NCBI GenBank assembly: GCA_031286615.1
Contig: JAITUA010000007.1
Location: 234,701-298,700 of the forward strand
Direction: 5' to 3'
DNA from: Chryseobacterium sp.
GTDB lineage: Bacteria > Bacteroidota > Bacteroidia > Flavobacteriales > Weeksellaceae
DNA: 64,000 bases
Part shown: one piece after another, positions 8,806 to 18,120 of the stretch
How the letters are laid out: each line of letters begins with the position of its first letter
Position numbering within the stretch: the first letter of the stretch is position 1
Position numbers and translations under genes: made by a program
The notes under the pieces: generated by a model
The model's input: the letters and a program-made list of their open reading frames with translations, nothing else
The model's database searches: none
Told to the model about the DNA's origin: nothing

Positions 8806-9188
8806 AAATTGAATTTTAATGTTTTATAAAATTTGGTGTACATAAAATTAGTAATAAAAAGGCTAAAAAGCAATTTTATTTGCTAAAGCAAAAATAACAT
8901 TTTTTTTTAATATTTCTACGAGATGATCTACTGATGCTGTAGATTTCATTGTTTGTGTAAGTGTTTGTTAATTAATAGTTTGAGTCTTTTTTGTGAAAGT
9001 GAGGTCAATTTGATTTAAAGTTGATTAATAATTCTTAATTTGATGTAATGTATTGAAATACAGCTTGAAAATCACTCAATCAGATCAGGATAAAAGCTAA
9101 TTTAAAATAAATGTTAAAAAATGCTATTATAGATTTAATTCTAAAAAAATAAGCAGAAAACAGGGCAGTGGAATTTTAGGAAATAAGT
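8806..9188. other. Gene-free A+T-rich interval
   Basis: 383 bp of low-complexity A+T-rich sequence without open frames of useful length, stable hairpins or recognisable repeats. Nothing supportable seen. Confidence 0.5.
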
Positions 9189-9371
9189 TTATAACAGTTT
9201 ATTTCTGGAAACAGAAGAGATTAATGCATCAAATTCCTGTTTATAACTTCTTCCAACAGGAATCTTATGATTGTTGACAATGATTTCATTATTATTGAAT
9301 GCCGTCATAAAAGCAGAATTAATGATAAAAGATCTGTGAATTCTCACAAAACCTTTACCGAGAAAATGCAT
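9189..9371 (-). pseudogene. LytTR DNA-binding domain remnant
   Basis: 60 codons (MHFLGKGFVRIHRSFIINSAFM through VGRSYKQEF) match the C-terminal half of a LytTR DNA-binding domain: the F-x-R-I-H-R-S-F-I-I-N strand and the later I-P-V-G-R-S-Y motif are diagnostic. The receiver domain and first half of LytTR are missing. Upstream, the frame runs straight into the dispersed repeat at 9374-9462 and meets a stop at 9396-9398. It is best read as the 3' remnant of a LytTR response-regulator gene interrupted or deleted at the repeat. No partner histidine kinase is present. Confidence 0.75.
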
Positions 9372-9373
9372 TA

Positions 9374-9462
9374 GGAGCTTTATCCTGCTATCCGCTCATA
9401 CTCCTCGCACCTTGCTGAATCCATTGCCTGCTGTGGGGTAACCGCTGCTATCAGGGCTAGGG
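9374..9462. repeat. Dispersed intergenic repeat at the break point of the LytTR gene
   Basis: About 90 bp, more G+C-rich than its surroundings. Read on the minus strand it begins CCCTAGCCCTGATAGCAGCG and ends GCGGATAGCAGGATAAAGCT. This layout resembles, from memory, a short repeat common between genes in Flavobacteriia genomes. GATAGCAG occurs near both ends in the same orientation. No transposase is encoded. Confidence 0.6.
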
Positions 9463-9587
9463 ATGGTTTGAATTATAAATTATGAGTTATGAATTGTGAC
9501 GGGAAAAAATCTGCTTTAGCCAAAGCCTATAAAAAAGAAGCCTACCTTTCGATAGACTTCTTATGAAAACAAGATTAAAATATGGAT

Positions 9588-11057
9588 TTATTCTTTCTTA
9601 ATATCCGGAACCGCCAAAGGAGCCTGATCCCAGCCACCGCCTAAAGCTCTGTATACCGCAACACTCGCTTTAAGCTGATTTACTTTCTTTTCCACCAGCT
9701 CAAACTTTGATTCCAGTGCATCACGCTGAGTCAGCAAAACTTCCATATAATCAGCACGGGCATATTTGAACAGGTCGTTGGAAATATCAATCGACTTGGT
9801 TAAAGCATCCACTTCCTTCGATTTGATGTTCACACTACTTTCCAGATTATGGATTTTGGACAGCTGATTCGCAACTTCAATATAAGCTCCCAAAACTGTC
9901 TGCTCATAATGATACACCGCCTGAATCTGTTTCGCATTGGCATTGTAATAAGCCGCTTTAATCGCTCTCCTGTTAATCAATGGAGCGGTAAGTTCTCCTG
10001 CAAGAGAAAATAAAAACGACTGAGGCTTGATGATATACAAAGGATTAAAAGCCTGTAACCCAACTCCTGCAGAAAGATCAAGGGAAGGGTAGAACCTTGC
10101 TTTAGCTACTTTAATGTCAAGTTTAGCAGCCGCAAGTTCGTACTCAGCCTGTTTAATATCCGGACGGTTTTCAAGAAGTTCAGAAGGAATTCCGCCATAT
10201 ACAGCCTGAGGAACAACAGAATCAAATGAATTCTGACTTCTTTCTACATGCTGAGGAAATCTTCCTACAAGGAAATTGATTCTGTTTTCCGTTTCAACAA
10301 TTTTTTGCTGGATATCATACTGCATTCCCTGGGTTTTCAAAACCTGAGCTTCAAACCTCTGTACCGCCAGTTCATTGGAACGGGCATTCTTTTTTAAATC
10401 CCTGATAATTTCCAATGCATCATTCTGAATCTTAATATTTTGATTTAAAATAACAAGCTCATTATCCATGGCCAGTAATTCATAATAGGAATCGGCAATT
10501 TCTGAGATCAGATGGGTAATCATGAAGTTTTTTCCTTCAATGCTGGCAAGATATCGCTGTACCTGAGCTTTGGTTGCATTATGAAGTTTTCCCCAGATAT
10601 CTGTTTCCCATTTCGCCTGTGCACCAACACCAAAGTCGAACAAAGGTTCAGGCATTTCCCTGTCCGGTTCTATTTCCGTATTGGCTTCCATAGCACCAAT
10701 ATTGGTATAACGGCTCACCTTATCTACTCCTGCGCCGGCTTTTAAACCTACAGATGGAAGATATTCACCTTTTCGGGCTTTAATTTCATTTTTAGACATT
10801 TCAATTTCCCGAAGAACAATATTCAGTTCCTGATTGTTCTGAAGGGCCTGGCTGATCAATTCCTGAAGCTGAGGGTCGCTGAAATATTCATTCCATTTCA
10901 TTTTTCCGGTATTGATGCTGTCATTTTCTCCTGAACCATATTTTTCAGGAACAGTTTTATTCTCAGTTCGTTGTGCTATTTCTATAGGTTTACAGGCAGT
11001 AAGACTTAATAAGACGACTGCCAGACCTGCATATTGATATATTTTTCTTTTATTCAT
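9588..11057 (-). CDS. RND efflux outer-membrane factor lipoprotein (NodT/TolC family)
   Basis: 489 residues. Forms the outer-membrane exit duct of the tripartite pump encoded just upstream. Signal peptide with lipobox LSLTAC (lipidated Cys about residue 22), then two TolC-like repeats; family hallmarks are MKWNEYFSDPQLQELISQAL, the ELLENRPDIKQAEYELAAA segment and the long helices between them. The start overlaps the end of the pump gene by 8 bp (11050-11057), indicating translational coupling. Last gene of the operon. Confidence 0.95.
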   Translation of the reverse strand: MNKRKIYQYAGLAVVLLSLTACKPIEIAQRTENKTVPEKYGSGENDSINTGKMKWNEYFSDPQLQELISQALQNNQELNIVLREIEMSKNEIKARKGEYLPSVGLKAGAGVDKVSRYTNIGAMEANTEIEPDREMPEPLFDFGVGAQAKWETDIWGKLHNATKAQVQRYLASIEGKNFMITHLISEIADSYYELLAMDNELVILNQNIKIQNDALEIIRDLKKNARSNELAVQRFEAQVLKTQGMQYDIQQKIVETENRINFLVGRFPQHVERSQNSFDSVVPQAVYGGIPSELLENRPDIKQAEYELAAAKLDIKVAKARFYPSLDLSAGVGLQAFNPLYIIKPQSFLFSLAGELTAPLINRRAIKAAYYNANAKQIQAVYHYEQTVLGAYIEVANQLSKIHNLESSVNIKSKEVDALTKSIDISNDLFKYARADYMEVLLTQRDALESKFELVEKKVNQLKASVAVYRALGGGWDQAPLAVPDIKKE

Positions 11058-14000
11058 AATGGATCATGTCTTCGCTTAATGGAGATTCATCTTCGTCTTT
11101 GATCATTTTTTTACCGTCAGACCATTTGGCAAATATGTAGTAAAGCCCCGGGATCACAATAACTCCGAATAGAGTTCCTATCAGCATTCCTCCCAATGAG
11201 GAAGCTCCGATGGTATGATTTCCAATGGCTCCGGCACCTCTTGCAAAAACAAGCGGAACCAAACCTGCAATAAAGGCAAATGAAGTCATCAGGATCGGTC
11301 TGAAACGGGCTTTGGCTCCTTCCACTGCTGCTTCCAGAATAGAATCACCTGCCTGACGTCTTTTCACCGCAAATTCTACAATAAGAACTGCGTTTTTCCC
11401 TAATAATCCGATAATCATAATCAGTCCTACCTGTGCATAGATGTCATTTTCCAGTCCCATTGCTTTTAATAATAAGAAAGATCCGAAAACTCCCACCGGA
11501 AGTGAACAAAGTACAGCAAACGGAATAAGGAAACTTTCATACTGAGCTGCCAGAACCAGATACACAAACACAAGAACAACAAGGAATACATAAATGGCCT
11601 CATTACCACGCTGAGCTTCATCATAAGACAATCCTTCCCACGCTACTTTATATCCGTGAGGAAGTGTTTTTGCCGCAGTTTCATTGATTGCCTGAATGGC
11701 ATCTGCTGTAGTATATCCTGCAGCCGGAAGACCACGGATGGCAGCAGAGTTGTACATATTATAGCGGGTAATTTCGTTAGGTCCCTGAGTCTTTTTCATG
11801 GTCATAAATGCAGAATAAGGAACCATTTCATCACGGTCATTTTTCACATACAGATTCATAATATCTGTTGGAAGCCTTCTGAACTCAGGAGATGACTGTA
11901 CATATACTTTAAAGAACTGCCCGAAACGGATAAAGCCCTGCTCATAGGTACTACCGATCAGAATGTTGAGGTTATCCATTGCTTTTCCGATGGAAACTCC
12001 TTTCTGCATCGCAGCATTATTGTCAAATACCAATTCATACTGAGGATAATTGGCGGCGAAGAAGGTAAATGTTCCCGAAAGTTCTTTACGTTTTTTAAGC
12101 TGTGCGATAAAGTCTTTATTAGCCTTATCAAATTCCTGATAATCGGTTGTTCTGTTCATATCCAGCAACCTCATAGAGAAACCTCCCGAAGATCCGAATC
12201 CCGGTACAGCGGGTGGTTCAAAGAATTCAATAGTTGCTCCCAGATCCTTTGACTTTTCTTCAAGCTCCTCCATGATTTCTTTCACCGAATGTTCACGGTC
12301 GTTCCAGCTTTTAAGATTAATCAGACAGGTACCGGCATTAGATCCGCGTCCTTCCGTCATAATTTCATATCCTGCCAGTGATGATACAGATTCTACACCA
12401 TCTACACCCATACAGAGTTTCTGCAAGGTTCGGGAAACTTTATTGGTCTGCTCCAGAGTAGAACCCGGAGGAGTCTGAATAATAGCATAGATGGTTCCCT
12501 GGTCTTCATTTGGAATAAATCCGCCAGGAAGTACTTTATTGATGATAAAAATTCCGGCACAGAAAGCAATCAGAATTCCCCATGTCACCACTTTTCGGTT
12601 CACAATCTTTCTAAGGAATGAAGCGTATTTGCCTGTCACTTTATCAAAACCGCTGTTGAAAGCATCTAAAGATTTTGTGAAGATATTAGATTTTTTAGGC
12701 TTTCCATGGTTGTTCTTTAAAAGCATTGCTGCTAAAACGGGAGTCAGGGTAAGTGCTACCACAGCCGAAATAACAATAGAACTGGCCATGGTAATAGAAA
12801 ACTGACGATAGAAAGTACCTACAGGCCCTGTCATAAACGAAATCGGAATAAATACAGCTACCATTACGGCAGTAATTGCAATAATAGCTCCGGCAATTTC
12901 ACCCATTACTTCTTTTACCGCTTTATAAGGCGAGATGTCGCTTTCCTCCATTTTGGCGTGAACGGCTTCAATAACAACAATAGCGTTATCAACAACGATT
13001 CCGATTGCCAACACCAATGCAAAAAGGGTAACAAGATTAATCGTTAATCCGAAAAACTGAATGACGAAGAAAGTCCCGATCAAAGAAACCGGTACAGCAA
13101 TAATTGGAATCAGGGTAGAACGCCAGTCGCCAAGGAAAATAAAAACGACAATGGCAACCAGGATAAATGCATCTCTTAACGTATGCATTACCTGCTCAAT
13201 AGAAGCATCAAGGAACTGCGAAACGTCATAACTGATCTTGTAATCAACACCGGGAGGGAAATTTCCTTTCATTTCTGCCAGCTTTGCTTTTACATCTCTG
13301 ATCACGTCATTGGCATTACTTCCGTAGTTTTGTTTCAAAACGATAGAGGCAGAAGGATGACCGTCAAGATTGGAATAAATATCAAAAAATTCACTTCCCA
13401 GCTCTACTTTGGCAATATCTTTCAGTTTTACATTTTCTCCTTCAGCATTAGAACGTACAATGATATTTTCATATTCTTCCGGCTTATTGTACTGTCCTTT
13501 ATAAGTCAGTACATATTCCAGTGACTGGGCTGCAATACCGGAACTTTGCCCGATTCTTCCCGGACGTCCGATAATACTTTGCTCGCCAATGGCCTTCATC
13601 ACCTCATCTACAGAGATAGAATAGGCACGCATACGGTCAGGATTCAGCCAGATACGCATTGCATATCTTCGGCTTCCCAGAATCTGAGATTTGGCAATCC
13701 CGTGAATACGGTTGATTTCCGGAATGATATTCACCATAGAGTAGTTATACAGGAACTTTTCATCCATGCTTTTATTGGTACTGTAAAGGTTCACGTACAT
13801 TAACATACTCGGCTGAATCGGGTTTACTACAACTCCCTCTTTCTGTACAAGTTCCGGCAATAAAGGCATTACCTGATCCACTCTGGTTTTTACCAGAACT
13901 ACTGCTTCGTTCGGATCGGTTCCGGGATCAAAGACTACGTTTACGGTAGCTTCTCCGGCACTTGTAGCATCGGTAGTGATATAACGCATCCCCTGAACAC

Positions 14001-14211
14001 CATTGATGGCATTCTCAATCGTAATCAAAGATGATTTTACCAGTACGTCTGCACTCGCACCCGGATAGGCGATAGACACAGCTACTGTGGTAGGGGCAAT
14101 TTTAGGAAACTGCTCGGTAGGAAGTTGTTTCATTGCGATACCTCCCATAAACAGAATAACAACCGATATTACGATAGCGAAAACCGGTCGGTGTATTACT
14201 TTTTTAAACAT
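11050..14211 (-). CDS. RND efflux pump, HAE1 family (AcrB-like permease)
   Basis: 1053 residues, normal length. Inner-membrane proton-driven pump with 12 TM helices and two large periplasmic loops. Seen: N-terminal MFKKVIHRPVFAIVISVVI, TM4 proton-relay region IGIVVDNAIVVIEAV and the TM10 Lys in GLLGKNAVLIVEFA. AcrB carries Asp-Asp in TM4; here the pair is Asp-Asn, a variant that also occurs in other RND subgroups. The gene lies 15 bp after the adaptor gene and overlaps the outer-membrane factor gene. Substrates cannot be predicted; multidrug, dye or bile-salt export is typical. Confidence 0.96.
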   Translation of the reverse strand: MFKKVIHRPVFAIVISVVILFMGGIAMKQLPTEQFPKIAPTTVAVSIAYPGASADVLVKSSLITIENAINGVQGMRYITTDATSAGEATVNVVFDPGTDPNEAVVLVKTRVDQVMPLLPELVQKEGVVVNPIQPSMLMYVNLYSTNKSMDEKFLYNYSMVNIIPEINRIHGIAKSQILGSRRYAMRIWLNPDRMRAYSISVDEVMKAIGEQSIIGRPGRIGQSSGIAAQSLEYVLTYKGQYNKPEEYENIIVRSNAEGENVKLKDIAKVELGSEFFDIYSNLDGHPSASIVLKQNYGSNANDVIRDVKAKLAEMKGNFPPGVDYKISYDVSQFLDASIEQVMHTLRDAFILVAIVVFIFLGDWRSTLIPIIAVPVSLIGTFFVIQFFGLTINLVTLFALVLAIGIVVDNAIVVIEAVHAKMEESDISPYKAVKEVMGEIAGAIIAITAVMVAVFIPISFMTGPVGTFYRQFSITMASSIVISAVVALTLTPVLAAMLLKNNHGKPKKSNIFTKSLDAFNSGFDKVTGKYASFLRKIVNRKVVTWGILIAFCAGIFIINKVLPGGFIPNEDQGTIYAIIQTPPGSTLEQTNKVSRTLQKLCMGVDGVESVSSLAGYEIMTEGRGSNAGTCLINLKSWNDREHSVKEIMEELEEKSKDLGATIEFFEPPAVPGFGSSGGFSMRLLDMNRTTDYQEFDKANKDFIAQLKKRKELSGTFTFFAANYPQYELVFDNNAAMQKGVSIGKAMDNLNILIGSTYEQGFIRFGQFFKVYVQSSPEFRRLPTDIMNLYVKNDRDEMVPYSAFMTMKKTQGPNEITRYNMYNSAAIRGLPAAGYTTADAIQAINETAAKTLPHGYKVAWEGLSYDEAQRGNEAIYVFLVVLVFVYLVLAAQYESFLIPFAVLCSLPVGVFGSFLLLKAMGLENDIYAQVGLIMIIGLLGKNAVLIVEFAVKRRQAGDSILEAAVEGAKARFRPILMTSFAFIAGLVPLVFARGAGAIGNHTIGASSLGGMLIGTLFGVIVIPGLYYIFAKWSDGKKMIKDEDESPLSEDMIHYE

Positions 14212-14226
14212 AATGCTGTTTTTGGG

Positions 14227-15312
14227 TTATTCGGCGTACAGATCCAGGTTCGACATCACTTTATCAGGCTTTTGATATTTTGAACCTATCTTTTGGTTTT
14301 CCTGTACCATTCTAAGACCTTCCAGAAGAATTTTGTCATCCTTTGCAAGCCCGGAAGCAACTACATAAATGTGTGGTAATTCAGCAGCTACTTTTATTTC
14401 TCTTGCATGTACCTTACTGTCTTTGCCAATCACATAGACATATTTCTTTTCCAGCTCTTCAAAAGTAGCTTTCTGAGGAATCATCATTGCATTGGCATAG
14501 GGTGAAGTAATGACAATGTTTCCGGTTTCTCCGTATCTCAACAGTCCTTTAGGATTTGGAAATGTTGCTCTGTAGGCAATATTTCCTGTTTCGTTGTCAA
14601 AATCAGATTCTATGGTTTGTACAATACCGTCTTGTGTGAATTCTTTGCCATTGGCCATTCTCAGGCGGACATGCATGGGATTACTATCCTTTTTTGCATC
14701 CATTTGATTAAGGTATTCAGCTTCCGGAACATTGAAATAAACCCACATTTTGCTGTTGTCGGAAAGCTCAGTTACCAGTTCTCCTTCATCCACAAGGCTT
14801 CCTTTTCTAACATGTAATTTTCCTACAATTCCGGTAAAAGGAGCACGAATTTCTGTGAATTTTAAATGCGTATTCATTGAAGCAAGTTCAGCCTGTGCTT
14901 TTTCATATTTCGCTTTAGCCATAGCCATTTCCTGTGGAGCAACAATATTTTTGTCGGAAAGATTTTTGGTATTCTGATATTCAATCTGCGCATATTTGGA
15001 TTCTGCTTTTGCGCGGTTTACATCAGATTCATAAAGATTAGGCATGATTTTGAACAGCAGCTGTCCCTTCTGAACGAGTTGTCCTTCATCCACATAAATA
15101 GACTGTATGTATCCTCTTTCCTGGGCACGAAGCTCAATATGATTGATAGAACGGATTTGCGCAACATAATCTTTGTTGACTAAAGTATCTTTTATTAGCG
15201 GGCTTGTAACGTTGAATGACGCTGCTTCTGTTTTTTCTGTTTTTTCAGATTGGCAGCCTGCAAACAAGAAAATAAGGCACAGGTTGATATACATGAGACT
15301 TTTCTTGACCAT
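14227..15312 (-). CDS. RND efflux periplasmic adaptor (membrane fusion protein), lipoprotein
   Basis: 361 residues. Links the RND pump to the outer-membrane duct. Signal peptide with lipobox LFAGC (lipidated Cys at residue 20), then a split barrel/lipoyl motif (RAQERGYIQSIYVDEGQLV, PFTGIVGKLHVRKGSLVDEG) flanking an alpha-hairpin at about 95-145, a beta-barrel and a membrane-proximal domain. First gene of the three-gene operon. No TetR/AcrR-type repressor sits next to it, so control must come from elsewhere. Confidence 0.94.
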   Translation of the reverse strand: MVKKSLMYINLCLIFLFAGCQSEKTEKTEAASFNVTSPLIKDTLVNKDYVAQIRSINHIELRAQERGYIQSIYVDEGQLVQKGQLLFKIMPNLYESDVNRAKAESKYAQIEYQNTKNLSDKNIVAPQEMAMAKAKYEKAQAELASMNTHLKFTEIRAPFTGIVGKLHVRKGSLVDEGELVTELSDNSKMWVYFNVPEAEYLNQMDAKKDSNPMHVRLRMANGKEFTQDGIVQTIESDFDNETGNIAYRATFPNPKGLLRYGETGNIVITSPYANAMMIPQKATFEELEKKYVYVIGKDSKVHAREIKVAAELPHIYVVASGLAKDDKILLEGLRMVQENQKIGSKYQKPDKVMSNLDLYAE

Positions 15313-15416
15313 GATAATATATTGTTTTATAATAATTTATAATTGAAAAAATAGAGTTACCTGCTCTCAAACAAAATTTGAAAGCATATAAGAATTTTCG
15401 AAAAAATATTATAAAA

Positions 15417-15875
15417 TCACAGTCTGATGACCCTGTATTGAATATACAGATCATCATATAAAAGCTTTAAATGCTCTGATTGAGCGAGTGAAACAGCAAT
15501 TTGTCTGTCGTGAAATGTAGTGACGAAGCCGGAGATCAGATGCCAGAAGCCATCTTTAAAAAGTGCCAGAAGTTCTGTAGAGCCCGATGTTTCTACATTG
15601 TCATCATTCTCGTTTTCGTTTTCAGAAAGATTAGCTCTGATTTTGTTGTAGAGGGGATGGCTGACATGATAAGCATCATTGGCTTCCTGGTTTTTAAGAA
15701 ACGCAAAAGATTTTTCGATGCTTTTTTTCTGGTGAACAAGAAGGTCAGAGGTGAAATGAAGATCAGAAGGAGTATCAGTTGAGATATACTGCTGGATTTG
15801 CCCATAATACCAACCTAAAACGGTAAGCAAAGCAAACAACAAGCTGTACAAATATTGATAAAATCTTTTCCGCAT
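15417..15875 (-). CDS. Membrane-anchored protein of unknown function
   Basis: 152 residues: one N-terminal TM segment (YLYSLLFALLTVLGWYYGQI) then a mostly helical soluble part with an acidic Asn/Glu patch (SENENENDDN, about residues 84-93). No known domain. It lies 104 bp upstream of the efflux operon on the same strand, so it could be co-transcribed or just adjacent. A role with the pump is not supported beyond position. Confidence 0.65.
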   Translation of the reverse strand: MRKRFYQYLYSLLFALLTVLGWYYGQIQQYISTDTPSDLHFTSDLLVHQKKSIEKSFAFLKNQEANDAYHVSHPLYNKIRANLSENENENDDNVETSGSTELLALFKDGFWHLISGFVTTFHDRQIAVSLAQSEHLKLLYDDLYIQYRVIRL

Positions 15876-16068
15876 CCCAGAGGCAAAGGTAGGTAAACTT
15901 CAAAATAAGTGCAACCGTTCTGGATTAAAAAAGTGTTAAAAAGAGCTTGTTTATTGAAAAAAATATATCTATTTCACAAATTGTCTTTTTTGGCTAAGAA
16001 GAAGATAGATCCGGCGAAATCTTCTTTACGTACATTTCGGAATTTTACACCAACAAAAAATTAAAGAA

Positions 16069-16980
16069 ATGAATATTGTTTTAACAGGTTCCATCGGGAA
16101 CATCGGAAAACCACTTACAAAAGAACTTGTACAAAAAGGCCACTCAGTAACAGTGATCAGTAGTAATGAAGAAAGAATAACTGCTATAGAAGAGTTGGGT
16201 GCAAAAGCCGCTATAGGCAGTATGTTTGATGAAGAATTTCTCACCGAAACATTTACAGGAGCAGACATTGTTTATTTAATGGAAACAATGGAAGCTGCAG
16301 GAGACATGTTTGATAAAAGTATAGATTTTATCGGAAAGATAAGTGAAATCGGTCACTATTACAAAACTGCTGTGGAACGGTCTGGAGTGAAGAAAATTGT
16401 CCATCTCAGCAGTATTGGTGCCCATACGGATAAAGGGACTGGGATTATTGTCTTTCATCATCATGTAGAACAGATTTTAAAACAATTACCGGATGATGTT
16501 GCGATTAAATTCATTCGTCCTGTTGGTATTTATTTCAATATGTTTTCGTTCATCTCTACGATAAAAAACAAAGGTGCGATTGTTTCCAATTGGGGAGGTG
16601 ATAAGAAGGAGCCTTGGGTTTCTCCATTGGATATTGCAGATGCTGTAGCTGAAGAAATTGAAAAACCATTTGATGGAAGAACAGTACGTTATGTGGCCAG
16701 TGATGAGGTTTCGCCTAATGAAATTGCAAAAGCCCTGGGAGAATCAATTGGTATGGCAGGTCTGCAATGGAAAGTGATTTCAGATAAGGAATTATTGGAA
16801 AACTGGCTTCACATTGGTTTCAATGAGCAGGTAGCTAAAGGTTTTGTAGAAACACAGGCAAGTCAGGGAAGCGGAATTTTGTATGAAGATTACTATCAGC
16901 ATCAGCCTGTCTTGGGGAAAATAAAACTGGCAGATTTTGCAAAGGAATTTGCTGTTGCTTACCACAATGAGGAGGTGTGA
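16069..16980 (+). CDS. NmrA-like NAD(P)-binding protein
   Basis: 303 residues. Atypical short-chain dehydrogenase fold that binds NAD(P)(H) as a sensor or reductase. Seen: N-terminal nucleotide-binding loop LTGSIGNIGKPLTKEL, beta-2 end VISSNEERI and a C-terminal substrate-lobe segment (VRYVASDEVSPNEIAKALG). The Tyr-x-x-x-Lys of classical SDRs is not obvious. It lies directly upstream of an AraC-family gene, a pairing repeated at 31.0-32.9 kb with a classical SDR. Likely cytoplasmic; substrate unknown. Confidence 0.87.
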   Translation: MNIVLTGSIGNIGKPLTKELVQKGHSVTVISSNEERITAIEELGAKAAIGSMFDEEFLTETFTGADIVYLMETMEAAGDMFDKSIDFIGKISEIGHYYKTAVERSGVKKIVHLSSIGAHTDKGTGIIVFHHHVEQILKQLPDDVAIKFIRPVGIYFNMFSFISTIKNKGAIVSNWGGDKKEPWVSPLDIADAVAEEIEKPFDGRTVRYVASDEVSPNEIAKALGESIGMAGLQWKVISDKELLENWLHIGFNEQVAKGFVETQASQGSGILYEDYYQHQPVLGKIKLADFAKEFAVAYHNEEV

Positions 16981-16987
16981 AATATTG

Positions 16988-17083
16988 AACCACAAAAGTC
17001 ACAAAAGCTTTAAATAAGTGAGTTTTAAAGGATATTCTTGCGTAAAGTAAGAAAATATAAGTTTTAAAATCTTCGATTTTTTA
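16988..17083 (+). repeat. Dispersed intergenic repeat, copy 1
   Basis: Begins AACCACAAAAGTCACAAAAG and ends AAAATCTTCGATTTTT. A second copy in opposite orientation lies at 33445-33544, similar along its whole length with a few substitutions and small indels. Non-coding. It sits between the NmrA-like gene and the AraC gene and may affect the transcript there. Confidence 0.8.
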
Positions 17084-17152
17084 TAAGTTAACCGCAAAAA
17101 TCTGTGTTCTTATGGTTTAATAACTTGTAAAACAATTTGTAATTTTATAGAT

Positions 17153-18073
17153 ATGGAAAGACGGGTTACAAAAAGAATAAAAACCATTACAGAATTTCAC
17201 CGTTCAAGAGGATTGCCGCCTCCTGAGCATCCGCTCATTAGTGTGATTGATTATAAAGATGTTAAACGCCCTGCGGATATCGGAGAAGTTAATTGGATGT
17301 TGGATTTTTACCAGATTTCTTTGAAAATAGGAATGAACGGAAAACTTAAATATGGCCAGCAGGAATATGATTTTGATGAAGGAACTTTGTTTTTCATTTC
17401 CCCGAATCAGATTTTCAGAATTGAATCAGATTCCGGTCTGAAGGAGAAGCAATCCGGGTGGATGCTGTTGATTCACCCTGATTTTCTGTGGAACACTTCG
17501 CTGGCAAAAACCATAAAACAGTATGATTTTTTCGACTATTCTGTGAATGAAGCTTTGTTTCTTTCCAAAAAAGAAGAGCTTACAATCAACAGAATTATAG
17601 AAAATATTGAACAGGAATATCATGCGGCGATTGATAAATTCAGCCAGAATATTATCATCTCTCATATTGAAACATTGCTCAATTATTCCGAAAGATTTTA
17701 TGAAAGGCAGTTTATCACCAGAAAAATAACCAATCATACCATTCTGAACCGTTTAGAAACTTTATTGGCAGATTATTTTAATGATAATGATCTGGTGTCA
17801 AAAGGATTGCCCACAGTTCAGTTTACAGCCAAAGAACTTGGAATTTCACCCAATTATCTTAGCCGGCTGTTAACCACTCTCACCGGACAAAGTACCCAGC
17901 AGTTTATTCATGATAAGTTGATTGAAAAGGCAAAAGAAAAGCTTTCTACAACAGAGCTTTCAGTAAGTGAGATTGCTTATGAATTGGGGTTTGAGCATCC
18001 GCAGTCTTTTACAAAACTGTTTAAGAATAAAACCCGGCTTTCTCCGCTGGAGTTCAGAACTTCTTTTCAGTAG
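17153..18073 (+). CDS. AraC-family transcriptional regulator (paralogue of 31936-32856)
   Basis: 306 residues. N-terminal cupin-type sensing domain (about 30-180) and C-terminal double helix-turn-helix (about 205-300: ELGISPNYLSRLLTTLTGQS, VSEIAYELGFEHPQSFTKLF). It likely senses a small ligand and controls the adjacent NmrA-like gene, by analogy with the SDR/AraC pair at 31-33 kb. The two AraC proteins have equal length and share long segments (QFITRK, HDKLI..AKE.LSTT.LSVSE.AY.LGFEH.QSF), so they are recent paralogues. A possible -7 element (TAATTTTA) lies very close to the ATG. Confidence 0.92.
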   Translation: MERRVTKRIKTITEFHRSRGLPPPEHPLISVIDYKDVKRPADIGEVNWMLDFYQISLKIGMNGKLKYGQQEYDFDEGTLFFISPNQIFRIESDSGLKEKQSGWMLLIHPDFLWNTSLAKTIKQYDFFDYSVNEALFLSKKEELTINRIIENIEQEYHAAIDKFSQNIIISHIETLLNYSERFYERQFITRKITNHTILNRLETLLADYFNDNDLVSKGLPTVQFTAKELGISPNYLSRLLTTLTGQSTQQFIHDKLIEKAKEKLSTTELSVSEIAYELGFEHPQSFTKLFKNKTRLSPLEFRTSFQ

Positions 18074-18092
18074 AATATAAAAAAAGATTCAG

Positions 18093-18120
18093 ACAGCATT
18101 ATTGTTATCAATGATGCTGT
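18093..18120. terminator. Bidirectional hairpin between convergent regulators
   Basis: ACAGCATTATT pairs with AATGATGCTGT. The stem overlaps the last codons of the GlxA-type gene and serves both converging genes. T-runs are weak on the plus strand; the minus strand continues GAATCTTTTTTT. Confidence 0.55.
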
